NCBI GenBank assembly: GCA_041447175.1 | Contig: CP166960.1 | Coordinates: 2,124,519-2,188,518 of the forward strand | Length of the DNA stretch: 64,000 nucleotides | DNA from: Candidatus Bathyarchaeia archaeon | GTDB lineage: Archaea > Thermoproteota > Bathyarchaeia > Bathyarchaeales > Bathycorpusculaceae | Direction: 5' to 3' | Part shown: positions 26,645 to 36,161 of the stretch, piece by piece | Layout of the letters: each line of letters begins with the position of its first letter | Position numbering within the stretch: the first letter of the stretch is position 1 | The notes under the pieces: model-generated | What the model was told of the DNA's origin: nothing | What the model saw: only the letters and a program-made list of their open reading frames with translations | The model's database searches: none | Made by a program: the position numbers and the translations under genes

Positions 26645-29023
26645 TTAAGCCTCCCTGCTCAGGGTACGTTTCCACGCTGCCCGCAAATCCGCTACCGAAG
26701 CGTCTATGGCGGTGGAGCCTTTGAGCCCTGTGATTTTTAGTTTGGGTGTTTTGGTGACTTTGCCGATTTCCGCGTAAACCTTGCCCTTCATCAACGCCTC
26801 GAAAGCTGCCTCGTTTTTGGGGTCAACTTCTACAAGGAAGCGGCTGTTGGATTCCGAGAACAGCAAGAAATCATCCCGCCCCACACCATCAGAAGGCACC
26901 TTGCATAGGTCAAGCTCCATGCCTAAGTCGCTTGCCAGCGCCATCTCCGACGCAGCCACCGCTAACCCACCCTCCGACAGGTCATGGACTGCTTTGACGG
27001 CGCCTTGGCGGATGGCTTTGGTCATGGCGTAGTAGGTTTTTCGTGCTTGGGTGGCGTGGACTTTGGGCACCGATTTACCCAGAAAGCCGTGGAGGCGATA
27101 GTATTCGGAGCCGCCCAATTCGGCGTAGGTTTTGCCCACAACGTAGACCAGGTCACCTTGGGCTTTGAGGTCCATGGACACGGCTGAGCGGACATCAGGA
27201 ACCACACCGACCGCAGTTATCAACAGCGTGGGCGTCACGGGACCCAGAGGGGACTCGTTGTATAGGCTGTCTTTGCCCGAAATAAACGGCGTCCTGAAAG
27301 CGGTCGCCATGTCGTAGCAGGCTTCGCATGCCCGCACCAGTGAGCCGAGGCGTTCAGGTTTTTCAGGGTTGCCCCACACAAAATTGTCCAGCAGCGCAAT
27401 TCGTTGTCCGCCCACAGCAACATTGTTGCGTATGGCTTCGTCTATGGCGGAGGTTGCCATGTGGTACGCATCAATCTTCCCGTAATTAGGGTTCATGCCG
27501 CAGCTGATTGAGACGCCTTTCCAAGAGTTGTCCAGCGGCTTAAGGATTGCAGCATCGTTGGGTCCCCCGTAATCGCCATGCAGGGGCTTAATCGCCGTGT
27601 TGCCCTTCACTTCGTGGTCATAGCTGCGCACCACGCTTTCCTTGCTGGCAATGTTTGGCGCGGACAAAAGCTGCATTAGAGTTTGAGTGAGGTCTGCGGG
27701 TTCAGCGAGTGTGGGTTCTTTAAGTTTGACTTTCTCGATTTTGGCGATTTTTTCGCTTTTCAGCGGCTGAAACAAAAACTCCATGTCCAAATCTGCCACC
27801 GTCTTGCCCTCATAACGCAGGACCAGCCGTTTTTCGGCGGTAAGTGTCCCGATGGCGGTGGCGTCCACATCTTCCTTCTCAAAGACCGCTTGTACCGCCT
27901 TTAGGTTTTCTGGTGGAACAACGATGAGCATGCGTTCTTGGGATTCGGAAACGTAGACCTCCCATGGCGCCAACCCCGCATACTTTAGCGGTACCGTATC
28001 CAAATCCACCGTCACCCCACAACCGTACCGCTCTGCGGTTTCCCCGACTGAGGAGGACATGCCGCCGCCGCCCAAGTCTGTGGTTGCTGAGGCGAGTTCG
28101 CGGTCGCGGATTTCCATCATGGCGCGTTTGACTTTTTCTTCTTCGATGGGGTCGGCGATTTGCACTGCGGGGCGGCTGACTTCTTCGGATTTTTCGGTGA
28201 GCTCGGCAGAGGCGAAGGTGACGCCGTGGATGCCGTCGCGTCCTGTTTTGCCGCCGGCTACCACCAAAACGTGTCCTGCTTGGGCTTCCTTCTTGTACTT
28301 GTTAAGAGGCAGTAGCCCAATGCATCCGCAGTAGACAACTACGTTGCCTGTGTAGGATTCGTCAAAGTAGATGGCGCCGTTGACGGTGGGGATGCCCATG
28401 TTGTTGCCATAAGCTCCCACGCCTGCGGTGACGCCCCTGTAGACGTATTTGGGGTGCTTCACTCCCGCGGGCAGTTTGTTGTAATCGTAATCTAGGGGTC
28501 CAAAACCTAAAACGTCGGTGCACGCGATGGGGTCTGCCCAGACGCCCAGCACGTCGCGGATGACGCCGCCCACGCCTGTGGCTGCGCCGCCAAACGGCTC
28601 CACCGCTGAGGGGTGATTGTGCGTCTCCACCTTTGCCGCGATGCCGTAGCCCTTGTCAAAGCTGACGATGCCCGCGTTGTCTTCAAACACGCTTACACAC
28701 CATTTGGGCGCAAGCTCCCGGGTGGCTTTGGCGAGGTAGGTTTTGAAGAGACTCTCGACTTCTTTGCCGTCTTCGAAGCGGATTTTGCCCTTAAACGTCT
28801 TGTGATAGCAGTGCTCACTCCATGTCTGCCCGATGGTCTGTAGTTCCACATCGGTTGGGTTGCGTCCCTGCGCCCGAAAATACGCCTGAACCTGCCGCAT
28901 CTCACCAAGGCTGAGCCCTAAACCCTGCTCGTTGCTGACTTCCATGAGTTCCTGGTCGGTTGCTGCTTCGAGTTTGGCTTCGTGCATTGTGAAGGCTGTG
29001 TTGCTGCGGATGTAGAGGCTCAT
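26645..29023 (-). CDS. purL: FGAM synthase large subunit PurL
   Basis: 792 aa small-type PurL (the form that works with separate PurS and PurQ). Marks: QTWSEHCYHKTFKG, KVETHNHPSAVEPFGGAATG, TDLGGGGMSSSVGE, GPNDAAILKPL, and SEGGLAVAASEMA in the C-terminal half. It converts FGAR, ATP and ammonia to FGAM. The start overlaps the purS stop by ATGA, so translation of the two is coupled. Confidence 0.95.
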   Translation of the reverse strand: MSLYIRSNTAFTMHEAKLEAATDQELMEVSNEQGLGLSLGEMRQVQAYFRAQGRNPTDVELQTIGQTWSEHCYHKTFKGKIRFEDGKEVESLFKTYLAKATRELAPKWCVSVFEDNAGIVSFDKGYGIAAKVETHNHPSAVEPFGGAATGVGGVIRDVLGVWADPIACTDVLGFGPLDYDYNKLPAGVKHPKYVYRGVTAGVGAYGNNMGIPTVNGAIYFDESYTGNVVVYCGCIGLLPLNKYKKEAQAGHVLVVAGGKTGRDGIHGVTFASAELTEKSEEVSRPAVQIADPIEEEKVKRAMMEIRDRELASATTDLGGGGMSSSVGETAERYGCGVTVDLDTVPLKYAGLAPWEVYVSESQERMLIVVPPENLKAVQAVFEKEDVDATAIGTLTAEKRLVLRYEGKTVADLDMEFLFQPLKSEKIAKIEKVKLKEPTLAEPADLTQTLMQLLSAPNIASKESVVRSYDHEVKGNTAIKPLHGDYGGPNDAAILKPLDNSWKGVSISCGMNPNYGKIDAYHMATSAIDEAIRNNVAVGGQRIALLDNFVWGNPEKPERLGSLVRACEACYDMATAFRTPFISGKDSLYNESPLGPVTPTLLITAVGVVPDVRSAVSMDLKAQGDLVYVVGKTYAELGGSEYYRLHGFLGKSVPKVHATQARKTYYAMTKAIRQGAVKAVHDLSEGGLAVAASEMALASDLGMELDLCKVPSDGVGRDDFLLFSESNSRFLVEVDPKNEAAFEALMKGKVYAEIGKVTKTPKLKITGLKGSTAIDASVADLRAAWKRTLSREA

Positions 29024-29271
29024 TTTTGCTCCTCAACGGCGATTGTGTAGTTGTCTTTGGTTGGGTTTGCTAAAAGCCGTTTTGCCATTTCTTCCGCTTT
29101 GGCTTTGGCTTCTTTTTTGGAAGCGGCTTCAAGCTGGAGACTGTAAACTTTGCTCACGTTGACAGCGTCTACTGTGTAGCCAAGTTCTCGCAGAAGATGC
29201 TGGGTGGTGTTACCTTCGGGGTCAGAGTGACCTGGTTTGAGGCTGACTTCGATTTTGGCAAAGTAGTTCAT
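29020..29271 (-). CDS. purS: FGAM synthase subunit PurS
   Basis: 83 aa, the typical PurS length. Marks: VSLKPGHSDPEG (the usual K.G..DP.G pattern), LLRELGYTVDAVNVSKVYSL and a final MAKRLLANPTKDNY. It bridges PurL and PurQ in the FGAM synthase complex. It overlaps purL by 4 nt and follows purM by 54 nt. Confidence 0.92.
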   Translation of the reverse strand: MNYFAKIEVSLKPGHSDPEGNTTQHLLRELGYTVDAVNVSKVYSLQLEAASKKEAKAKAEEMAKRLLANPTKDNYTIAVEEQK

Positions 29272-29325
29272 GGCTTAAAAGCGGGGCAATTGGCTTTTAA
29301 ACGCTACTGCCCCAATTTGGGAAGG

Positions 29326-30405
29326 TTATGCTAAAACCAGCATTTTGCCCTCGTGATGGACAGTTATTTGGGGTTTATCGGTTACCTTGCCTATTTGTTC
29401 GGGCTTGGCGCCTGCCTTTTTCAAGATGTCCAAAGCGCGGTCACAGTCCTCTTGGGCTACGATTATGCCAAAGCCCCAGCCCATGTTGAAAGTCGTAAAC
29501 ATTTCCTCGTCTGAGATGACGTAGCCTAGGTCGCGGGCGGTTTGCTGGATTAAGCCAAAGATTGGTTGCGGCTTGAAATTGTCAAACGCGAACCCTATAC
29601 CTTTTGAGTAGGCGGAGAGGTTACCAAATTTCGTGTAGGCATCGCCCGTGATGTGGACGGCGGCTTTAACTTTGACGGATTCTGCCAGCTTCAGGAAGGG
29701 GTGGACGTAGATTTTGGTGGGTTTGAGCATCTCGGCAACAATTTCCCCCTCAAGCCCCGCGGGTTCCTCGCCCAACTGGTACTTACCGCCCCACTGCTTG
29801 AGCAGGATTTTCCTTGCCAACGTGATGCCGTTGCTGTGCAGTCCGCTGCTAGGTAAGCCGATTATGGCGTCGTTAGGTTTGATGCCGTAGCCCGTGATGA
29901 TTTGTTCCTGTTTGACTTCGCCGACGGCGGCAACTATCATGTCAAAGCCCACCCCGTCGCGGATGCCGTTTATGATTTCGGCGACGTCGCCGATTTCGCC
30001 GCTGACCACGGGGCACTCCGACCGGGTGGCGCCGTCCACGATGCCCTCTAGCCACTGCGTCACAAGGTCGGGGCTGCTGGCATGCGCGTGAATGTTGTCT
30101 GAAATCGCAAGGGGCGTGGCTCCTGAACGGATTACGTCGTTAACTGCCATAGCCACAGCATCGACGCCGATGGTGTCGTATCTGCCCGCCAGCTGTGCAA
30201 GAAGAACTTTGGTGCCTACGCCTTCGATGGTTAGGTCTAGCCAGGTGTCTTGGGAGAATTGGAAGATGTTGCTGTAGGGTAGGTGCATGACGGGGCCGAA
30301 GCGGCTGAAGCGGTAGGTTTCGTGGAGCAGGCGGAGGGCTTTTTTGGATTCGTGGCGTTGTTGGCGGTTGACGCCTGCTTCGGTGTAAGTGTAGGTTTTA
30401 GGCAT
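29326..30405 (-). CDS. purM: Phosphoribosylformylglycinamidine cyclo-ligase (AIR synthase) PurM
   Basis: 359 aa. It closes the imidazole ring of FGAM to give AIR. Marks of the AIRS/PurM fold: TIEGVGTKVLLAQLAG, IGVDAVAMAVNDVIRSGATP, GLPSSGLHSNGITLARK and FNMGWGFGIIV. AGGAGA precedes the ATG at 30405. First gene of the purM-purS-purL-purQ run, which carries out consecutive steps of the pathway and faces purF-purD. Confidence 0.93.
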   Translation of the reverse strand: MPKTYTYTEAGVNRQQRHESKKALRLLHETYRFSRFGPVMHLPYSNIFQFSQDTWLDLTIEGVGTKVLLAQLAGRYDTIGVDAVAMAVNDVIRSGATPLAISDNIHAHASSPDLVTQWLEGIVDGATRSECPVVSGEIGDVAEIINGIRDGVGFDMIVAAVGEVKQEQIITGYGIKPNDAIIGLPSSGLHSNGITLARKILLKQWGGKYQLGEEPAGLEGEIVAEMLKPTKIYVHPFLKLAESVKVKAAVHITGDAYTKFGNLSAYSKGIGFAFDNFKPQPIFGLIQQTARDLGYVISDEEMFTTFNMGWGFGIIVAQEDCDRALDILKKAGAKPEQIGKVTDKPQITVHHEGKMLVLA

Positions 30406-30515
30406 GACTCTTTGTCTCCTGTCATGTAGTTTGTTTAGGTTGTTGCTGATAACAATTTTGCTTAGCGGCGGCGGATAAAAGTTTAAGTTGGAAAGGTGCT
30501 CTATTTGTTAGCTGC

Positions 30516-30592
30516 GCGGTCTTAGTCCAGCCTGGTTAGGACATCAGGTTCCCAACCTGACGACCCGGGTTCAAATCCCGGAGACCGCACCA
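30516..30592 (+). tRNA. tRNA-Gly (anticodon CCC)
   Basis: Full cloverleaf: acceptor GCGGTCT (30516-30522) pairs with AGACCGC (30582-30588). The D arm is GTCC/GGAC. The anticodon stem TCAGG/CCTGA closes loop TTCCCAA with anticodon CCC, and the T arm is CCGGG-TTCAAAT-CCCGG. The discriminator is A (30589), and CCA is encoded (30590-30592). No intron. Confidence 0.95.
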
Positions 30593-30626
30593 GTTCAAAA
30601 CAAAAAAGTTGTTTCCAGCTTTCTCA

Positions 30627-31364
30627 TCACTTTAACGGTTGTCCCACCACACTAAGATAGATTACGCTCTCCGTTTCCCCATCCAACTCGAAGAGGCTGT
30701 TGAGTTCGTCATCATAGAACGCTCCAATCTGGCAGGTCCCTAAACCGAGGCTGGTGGCGGATAGGGCAAGGTTCTGGGCTATGTGTCCGGCGTCTATGTA
30801 GACGTATCGGTAGGCGCGTTGGCGGTACTTCCATTTAGGACGCGCAAACACGGCGGTCCAAACAAAAACCGCGGCGGCATCGCTGCACATCTCCTGCCCC
30901 AAAGCCGACCGCGCGATAGCATCTCCAAAGGCACCCAGTTTTAGTTCCTCAAGCGCGTTCCCCAGAATGTTGTAGTGGTACAATCCCTGAGGCAATTCAT
31001 CCACGTTGTTGGCTGCAACGTAAGTTTCAATGGGGTATAAGGCGCCCGCGGATGGAACAGTGCGGAACCCTATCCCGTGGGCTTCTTTTCGGATGCCCGT
31101 GCTTGTCCACAAAAGAAACGCAAGCTCCGAGAGCCGCAAGGGTTCATTTGAGAAGCCGCGTTCGCTTTGGCGGGATTTCAAGGCTTCGAGGAAGGGCAGG
31201 CGGGCTTTGGATTTAGTGTCAAAGTCAATTGTGAGGGGTACCTGTTTTACGGGGTATGTTTTGTAGGTTTCAGGTTTGGTGGACCAAGAAAGAGCATGCC
31301 CAAACGACCTATCGCGGTGGTATTTTGTGTTTTTTTGAAAAACATCGCCAAAGTCATCCGACAT
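30627..31364 (-). CDS. SagB-type (nitroreductase-fold) oxidoreductase
   Basis: 245 aa. FMN-binding nitroreductase-fold protein of the SagB/ThcOx group: SRQSERGFSNEPLRLSELAF, RTVPSAGALYPIETYVA, then VYIDAGHIAQNLALSATSLG and TCQIGAF. SagB enzymes oxidise azoline rings in thiazole/oxazole peptides, but archaeal homologues often stand alone and their substrates are unknown. No cyclodehydratase or precursor peptide is seen nearby. ATG at 31364, with AGGTG six nt upstream. Confidence 0.85.
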   Translation of the reverse strand: MSDDFGDVFQKNTKYHRDRSFGHALSWSTKPETYKTYPVKQVPLTIDFDTKSKARLPFLEALKSRQSERGFSNEPLRLSELAFLLWTSTGIRKEAHGIGFRTVPSAGALYPIETYVAANNVDELPQGLYHYNILGNALEELKLGAFGDAIARSALGQEMCSDAAAVFVWTAVFARPKWKYRQRAYRYVYIDAGHIAQNLALSATSLGLGTCQIGAFYDDELNSLFELDGETESVIYLSVVGQPLK

Positions 31365-31516
31365 AAACAGCACCTAAAAGTAATCTGGGGGAGGGGTATT
31401 TGAAGGACACGTTTTTGCCGTGAAGAGGCAAACCAACTGTTCGGAGCAGGTTTCAGGGCGCTAACGGAAGTTAAATAACCAAGCAGCCCCAGAAGTGAAT
31501 TGACTTCGTGACCTTC

Positions 31517-32806
31517 ATGTTAGACATCAAACTCATACGCGAAAACCCCGAAATGGTCAAACAAAACCTAGCTAAACGAGGCGCCCCAGAAAACCTCACC
31601 ATGCTCCAAGAACTCATCGACGCCGACAAACGCTGGCGTGAAGACCTCACCAAACTCAACGAGTTACGCCATGACCGCAAAGTCTGCACCCAAGAAATTG
31701 CCACCCTCAAGAAAGCCAAACAAGACGCCCAAATCCAAGTGGAGAAAGCCAAAGCCATAGACGCCCAAACCACCAGCATGCAAAAAGAAGTCTGCCAACT
31801 GGAGGCAAAAACCCGCGACCTGCTCATGAAATTGCCAAACCTGCTGCACGAAACCGTGCCGTTTGGAACCAGCGACGCAGACAACGTAGAAGTCAAAAAG
31901 TGGGGCAACATCCGCCAGTTCAGCTTCACCCCCAAAAGCCACATCGACTTGGCTTTGGACTTGGATATTGTGGATATGGAGAGGGCGGGAAAAGTTGCAG
32001 GCGCACGATTCTTCTTCTTCAAAGGGTTGGGGGTCATGCTGGATTACGCGTTGATGCAGTTTGCCATGGAAACCCTCGCAGGCAAAGGCTACACGCTTAT
32101 TGAGCCGCCGTACTTGATGAAGCATGAACCCTACGAAGGGGTAACCAGCCTTGGCGACTTCGTGGATGTGCTCTACAAGGTTGAAAATGAAGACCTCTAC
32201 CTCATCGCCACCAGCGAGCACCCCATGGCAGCCATGTACATGAACGAAGTCCTCAAACAAGAAACCTTACCCCTCAGACTTGCTGGTGTCAGCCCATGTT
32301 TCCGCAAAGAAGCAGGCGCACATGGCAAAGACACACGCGGCATTTTCCGTACGCACCAATTCAACAAAATCGAGCAGTTCATTTTCTGCACGCCCGAGGA
32401 CAGTTGGAAGATGCATGAAGAGTTAGCGGCGAACTGTGAGGAAATCTTGCAGAAACTGGAGTTGCCTTATCATATGGTGAATGTCTGCACGGGTGACATT
32501 GGTACTGTAGCCGCAAAGAAATATGACTTTGAGGCTTGGATGCCCGCGCAAGGTGCATACCGTGAAGTCATCAGCTGCAGCAACTGCAGTGACTATCAGG
32601 CGCGCAGACTTGGAATTCGGTACCGAGAAAAGGAAGGCGCTCCACCCAAAGGCAACCCACATACGCTAAACAGCACTGCGATAGCCACGGGCAGAACCAT
32701 TGTTGCAATTTTAGAAAACTACCAGCAGGAAGATGGCAGTATCCAAATCCCCAAGGTACTGCAGAAGTACATGGGAAACACCGAAAAAATAAGCATCAAA
32801 CGCTAA
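31517..32806 (+). CDS. serS: Seryl-tRNA synthetase
   Basis: 429 aa of the common class II SerRS. The N-terminal coiled-coil arm runs to about residue 105 (MLDIKLIRENPEMV at the start). Motif 2 is SPCFRKEAGAHGKDTRGIFR and motif 3 TAIATGRTIVAILEN. I chose the ATG at 31517, which gives the classical MLDIK start, over the in-frame GTG nine nt earlier. A TATA-like TTAAATAAC is about 45 nt ahead. Confidence 0.95.
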   Translation: MLDIKLIRENPEMVKQNLAKRGAPENLTMLQELIDADKRWREDLTKLNELRHDRKVCTQEIATLKKAKQDAQIQVEKAKAIDAQTTSMQKEVCQLEAKTRDLLMKLPNLLHETVPFGTSDADNVEVKKWGNIRQFSFTPKSHIDLALDLDIVDMERAGKVAGARFFFFKGLGVMLDYALMQFAMETLAGKGYTLIEPPYLMKHEPYEGVTSLGDFVDVLYKVENEDLYLIATSEHPMAAMYMNEVLKQETLPLRLAGVSPCFRKEAGAHGKDTRGIFRTHQFNKIEQFIFCTPEDSWKMHEELAANCEEILQKLELPYHMVNVCTGDIGTVAAKKYDFEAWMPAQGAYREVISCSNCSDYQARRLGIRYREKEGAPPKGNPHTLNSTAIATGRTIVAILENYQQEDGSIQIPKVLQKYMGNTEKISIKR

Positions 32807-32856
32807 AACCTTTTATATTGCCTTGAGTATGCTAAAGGCGCGCTCGGAGGATTAAC

Positions 32857-33519
32857 TTGTCTTCGAAAACGAAAAGTAGCAAACATATTCGCGACAAATG
32901 GCGAAGCAAATCGTGGTTCATGATCGTTGCGCCACCGTACTTTGGAAACATAGAGTTAGGTTCAGTGCCGGCTCGTGATGAGCAAAGCCTTATCGGCAGA
33001 GTTGCAGAAGCGACCCTCTACGACATCACAGGGGACTTTTCGCATCAATACTTGAAGATGTTCTTCCAAGTTAACGCCATAGAAGGCAAAACTGCACGCA
33101 CCGTCTTTAAGGGGCATGAGTACAGTCGAGATTACCTGAGAAGTCTGGTGCGCAGAAGAACCACCAAAGTGGATGGTCTTTTCAACTTAACAACCAAAGA
33201 AGGCTACAAACTTCGGGTAGCTGTTTCTGCGTTGACGCTTTCCCGAATTAAAACTTCACAGGAGCAGACTATCCGCCAAATCATGAGAGAAATCATCAAA
33301 GAAAAAGCAGCAGCCCTCACATTGGACCAGTTTGTGCAGGAGATGGTTTTGGGTAAAATCGCTTCTGACATCTACAACGAAGCCAAACTGGTGGCGCCCC
33401 TAAGACATGTGGGTATTCGTAAATCAAAACTGGTTGGTCAACCAGCGGGGTTGCCCCAAGCAGAAGCTGTTGCGGAACCTGCTGAGGAATCTGAAGAAGT
33501 AGAAGAAGCTGAAGCGTAA
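32857..33519 (+). CDS. rps3ae: 30S ribosomal protein eS1 (S3Ae)
   Basis: 220 aa. Marks of S3Ae: DKWRSKSWFMIVAPPYF, LGSVPARDEQSLIGRV, and SRDYLRSLVRRRTTKVDGL. The C-terminus carries a Glu/Ala-rich acidic tail of about 25 residues. TTG start, with GGAGG 6-7 nt upstream. TTTATATT near 32811 is the TATA box. Confidence 0.95.
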   Translation: MSSKTKSSKHIRDKWRSKSWFMIVAPPYFGNIELGSVPARDEQSLIGRVAEATLYDITGDFSHQYLKMFFQVNAIEGKTARTVFKGHEYSRDYLRSLVRRRTTKVDGLFNLTTKEGYKLRVAVSALTLSRIKTSQEQTIRQIMREIIKEKAAALTLDQFVQEMVLGKIASDIYNEAKLVAPLRHVGIRKSKLVGQPAGLPQAEAVAEPAEESEEVEEAEA

Positions 33520-33540
33520 ACGCGCACTCAGCAACAGGCA

Positions 33541-33562
33541 CTTTTTTCTTTTTACTTTTTTC
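33541..33562 (+). terminator. Oligo-T terminator after eS1
   Basis: Three T-runs (TTTTTT, TTTTT, TTTTTT) within 22 nt start 21 nt past the eS1 stop, the usual form of an archaeal transcription end signal. Confidence 0.5.
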
Positions 33563-33642
33563 GTCAAGACATGAGGCATTAAGTCATTTTGATGCGAATC
33601 CGTTATTAACCCATACAGGGTTGGTTGTATGAGGCAAATAGG

Positions 33643-34110
33643 ATGACACATCATGCGGGTGTGCATGAAAAAGGCAGTTTTAACCTACAGAACTTGGTGG
33701 AGAGCATCAAGAAAAACAAGGATTTCTCAGAAACAGGCGCCATCGGGTTGTTCATTGGGGTTGCGCGTGGCGAAAGCAATGAAGGGCAAAAAGTTCAAAA
33801 GTTAACGTTGGAGGCTTACGAGGAGAAAGCCAATGAGGTTTTGGAGAAAATCTGCGACGACCTCAACCAGAAAACGGGCATTGTTGATGTTCAGATTCAT
33901 CATTTGCTGGGCGATTTTGAGGTGGGCGAAGACCTTGTGTATGTTTCGGTTGCGGGTTCCCATCGGCCAGAGGTGTTTTCGGTGCTGCGTGAAGCCGTAG
34001 AGCGGTATAAACATGAAGCACCAGTTTTCAAGAAAGAGCAAATCATCGACGAAAAAGGCCAAACACAGGCGGCGTGGGTTTCAGAAAAACAACAGAACAC
34101 TCCGCAATAA
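33643..34110 (+). CDS. moaE: Molybdopterin synthase catalytic subunit MoaE
   Basis: 155 aa. MoaE marks: TGAIGLFIGVARGES, LEAYEEKANEVLEKICDDL, HHLLGDFEVGEDLVYVSVAG, HRPEVF, and the catalytic lysine region APVFKKEQ. It transfers sulfur to precursor Z to make molybdopterin. The ATG at 33643 follows GAGG by eight nt; an in-frame TTG lies at 33625. No MoaD gene is adjacent. The gene is separated from cofD by 63 nt. Confidence 0.9.
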   Translation: MTHHAGVHEKGSFNLQNLVESIKKNKDFSETGAIGLFIGVARGESNEGQKVQKLTLEAYEEKANEVLEKICDDLNQKTGIVDVQIHHLLGDFEVGEDLVYVSVAGSHRPEVFSVLREAVERYKHEAPVFKKEQIIDEKGQTQAAWVSEKQQNTPQ

Positions 34111-34173
34111 GTTTTTTAGGGCAACCAATCAATACGCACAGGCAGAGAATGCAGGGTAGTGGGGAAGCGGAGA

Positions 34174-35097
34174 ATGTTTGCAGCTTTGGCGGGTGGCGTG
34201 GGAGCGGCGAAACTGCTCGCGGGCATAGCCAAAGTGATTGACCCCAAAGAGTTGACCGTTATCGGAAATACTGGCGACGACATTGAACTTCACGGGTTAC
34301 ACATATCGCCAGACTTAGATATCGCTGCCTACACGTTGGCGGGCATCGTGAATGAAAACTACGGGTGGGGAATTCGCGAAGACACGTTCGAGTGCCTTGA
34401 CGCGTTGAAGGTTTTTTCAGGGAGGGAGTGGTTTAATCTGGGCGACCGGGACCTTGCGACGCATATTTTCCGAACGCACCTTCTTCGGCAAGGGTACTCA
34501 TTAACTGAAGTTACAAAGAAGGTTTGTGCGGCGTTGGGTGTGCAAACCAAGATTTTGCCCATGACTGACGACAGGTTTGAAACGCGGATTGCGACCAAGG
34601 CGGGTACGGTGCATTTTGAGGAGTACCTAGTTAAGCAGGGTGCTAAAGAGGAAGTGTTGGGGGTAGAGTTTTTTGGGGTTGAAAATGCAAAGCCCGCTTT
34701 AGGCGTTGTTGAGGCAATTGAGGAGGCGCAGCGTGTGGTTATTTGTCCTAGCAATCCTGTGGTTAGCATTGGACCTATTTTGTCGGTTAAGGGTATACGG
34801 GAAGCGCTCAAACGGACAGCTGCCGTTGTGGTGGGGGTTAGTCCGATAATTGGGGGAAAACCCGTTAAGGGTCCGGCAGATAAGTTGTTGCGTGGGTTGG
34901 GGTTTGAGGTGTCGGCGTTTGCTGTAGCCGAGCTTTACGCGGATTTTCTTGATGTGTTTGTTATTGATTGGGTTGATGCTGCGGAGCGGGAACGGATTGA
35001 GGAGCTTGGTTTGAAGGTGGTTGTTACGGACACTTTGATGAGAAATGTTGATGATAAGGTGCGGTTAGCCAAAACGGTTTTGGATGTTGAGGTATAG
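34174..35097 (+). CDS. cofD: 2-phospho-L-lactate transferase CofD (F420 biosynthesis)
   Basis: 307 aa from ATG 34174, which gives MFAALAGGVGAAKLLAGI, the usual CofD start; a GTG at 34159 is the alternative. Further marks: VIGNTGDDIELHGLHISPDLD, ILPMTDDRFETRI, and VICPSNPVVSIGPIL. It joins the lactyl phosphate unit to the deazaflavin Fo to form F420-0. F420 would serve the C1 pathway (ftr) and the flavodiiron protein of this window. Confidence 0.93.
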   Translation: MFAALAGGVGAAKLLAGIAKVIDPKELTVIGNTGDDIELHGLHISPDLDIAAYTLAGIVNENYGWGIREDTFECLDALKVFSGREWFNLGDRDLATHIFRTHLLRQGYSLTEVTKKVCAALGVQTKILPMTDDRFETRIATKAGTVHFEEYLVKQGAKEEVLGVEFFGVENAKPALGVVEAIEEAQRVVICPSNPVVSIGPILSVKGIREALKRTAAVVVGVSPIIGGKPVKGPADKLLRGLGFEVSAFAVAELYADFLDVFVIDWVDAAERERIEELGLKVVVTDTLMRNVDDKVRLAKTVLDVEV

Positions 35098-35277
35098 GGT
35101 TCAGGTTTCTTTGATGTCTATATAGTTTACGTTGTGCCCTATACAATATTTGGAGTTTCCATATATGGGTTGTAGAAAAATCATTTTGCAGGGAGCTGTG
35201 CATAGGCTCAGGGCAGTGTGCAATCTGTCGTGAGCAGGTTCGGCAATTCGAATCAAGTGTGAGTGAGGGAGACAAGA

Positions 35278-35370
35278 GTGATTAGACAAATAAACGAAGA
35301 AGAAAAAGGCGCAACTGAAAATGCAGACCTTGTGGACTGGTTCTTGGCAATTGATGCATGTTTAGCCTAA
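35278..35370 (+). CDS. Possible 30-aa peptide upstream of the PhoU-like gene
   Basis: GTG at 35278 stands six nt after GGGAG and opens a 30-codon frame that starts MIRQINEEEKG and ends AIDACLA. It is acidic, with no family that I recognise. The PhoU-like gene starts within 41-83 nt of its stop. It may be a leader peptide or a small protein; only the ribosome binding site and position support it. Confidence 0.35.
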   Translation: MIRQINEEEKGATENADLVDWFLAIDACLA

Positions 35371-35452
35371 CAAAAAGGCAAAATGTCTTTGAACCAAGAA
35401 TAAGGGTTATATGGGTACTGCGTTCAATAGTGGATACAGGAGATTATCGGTT

Positions 35453-36121
35453 ATGGAACGAAGAAGCTACGACTGGTTTGAAAAACGTCGCCGAACAAAA
35501 GGGTTAGAGTTAGCCCATGAACAGATCACAAAAGCGTTTGATACTGTAACGCTTTTGCATAAAGCTATGAAAAGCTTCTCGCAAGGGAACTTAACCGACG
35601 CCCAGAAAGACATTTTCGAGTTGTATGAAGCAGAAGAGGAAGTTGACAAACTACGCACCGACGTATTCACTGAACTTTCCAAGGGAGCAGCGTTGGTTGC
35701 TGATTACCGGGAAGATTTGCTCCACTTGGTGAAAAGGTTAGACACCTTAGCGGACCACACTAAGGATGCTGCCAGATGTTTACAGATGCTTGGAGACGCA
35801 AAGATTCCACCTGAACTCTGCCAAAAAACAGTGTTCATGACAGGCAAGCTTGTGGATGCTGCACAGGCGTTGCGTGGAGGCATAGAAAAGATTTCGTCTA
35901 ACGGTTCAGAAGCCATTGCCGCAGCCAAGAAAGTGCAGAAATTTGAGCATGACCTTGACGAAGAATACTTGAAAACCAAGGCATTGTTTGTCAAGTACGG
36001 AGCAGAAGTCAACTCTGGTGCCATGATTATCTTTGATGACTTAATCGAATTCATCGAGCACGCAGCCGACATGTGCGCCGACACCGCAGACTACATCTTT
36101 GTACTCTCAAGCCAAGATTAA
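35453..36121 (+). CDS. PhoU-like / DUF47 phosphate-transport regulator
   Basis: 222 aa from ATG 35453, which follows AGGAG by ten nt; ATG 35411 in frame is the alternative. All-helical PhoU/DUF47 fold: SYDWFEKRRRTKGLELAHEQ, EAEEEVDKLRTDVFTEL, LVKRLDTLADHTKDAARCL and a final DDLIEFIEHAADMCADTADY. Members usually accompany Pit-type phosphate transporters; no transporter is next to it here. T-rich sequence beyond the stop (36127-36151) probably ends transcription. Confidence 0.82.
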   Translation: MERRSYDWFEKRRRTKGLELAHEQITKAFDTVTLLHKAMKSFSQGNLTDAQKDIFELYEAEEEVDKLRTDVFTELSKGAALVADYREDLLHLVKRLDTLADHTKDAARCLQMLGDAKIPPELCQKTVFMTGKLVDAAQALRGGIEKISSNGSEAIAAAKKVQKFEHDLDEEYLKTKALFVKYGAEVNSGAMIIFDDLIEFIEHAADMCADTADYIFVLSSQD

Positions 36122-36161
36122 ACCTACTTTCATTTTTTGTTTCTCTTTTTCCGAAAAAGAA

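Noticed and set aside
30627-31364. Thiazole/oxazole peptide (RiPP) cluster around the SagB-type gene
   Set aside because: No cyclodehydratase, precursor peptide or exporter is adjacent; neighbours are a tRNA, purM and serS.
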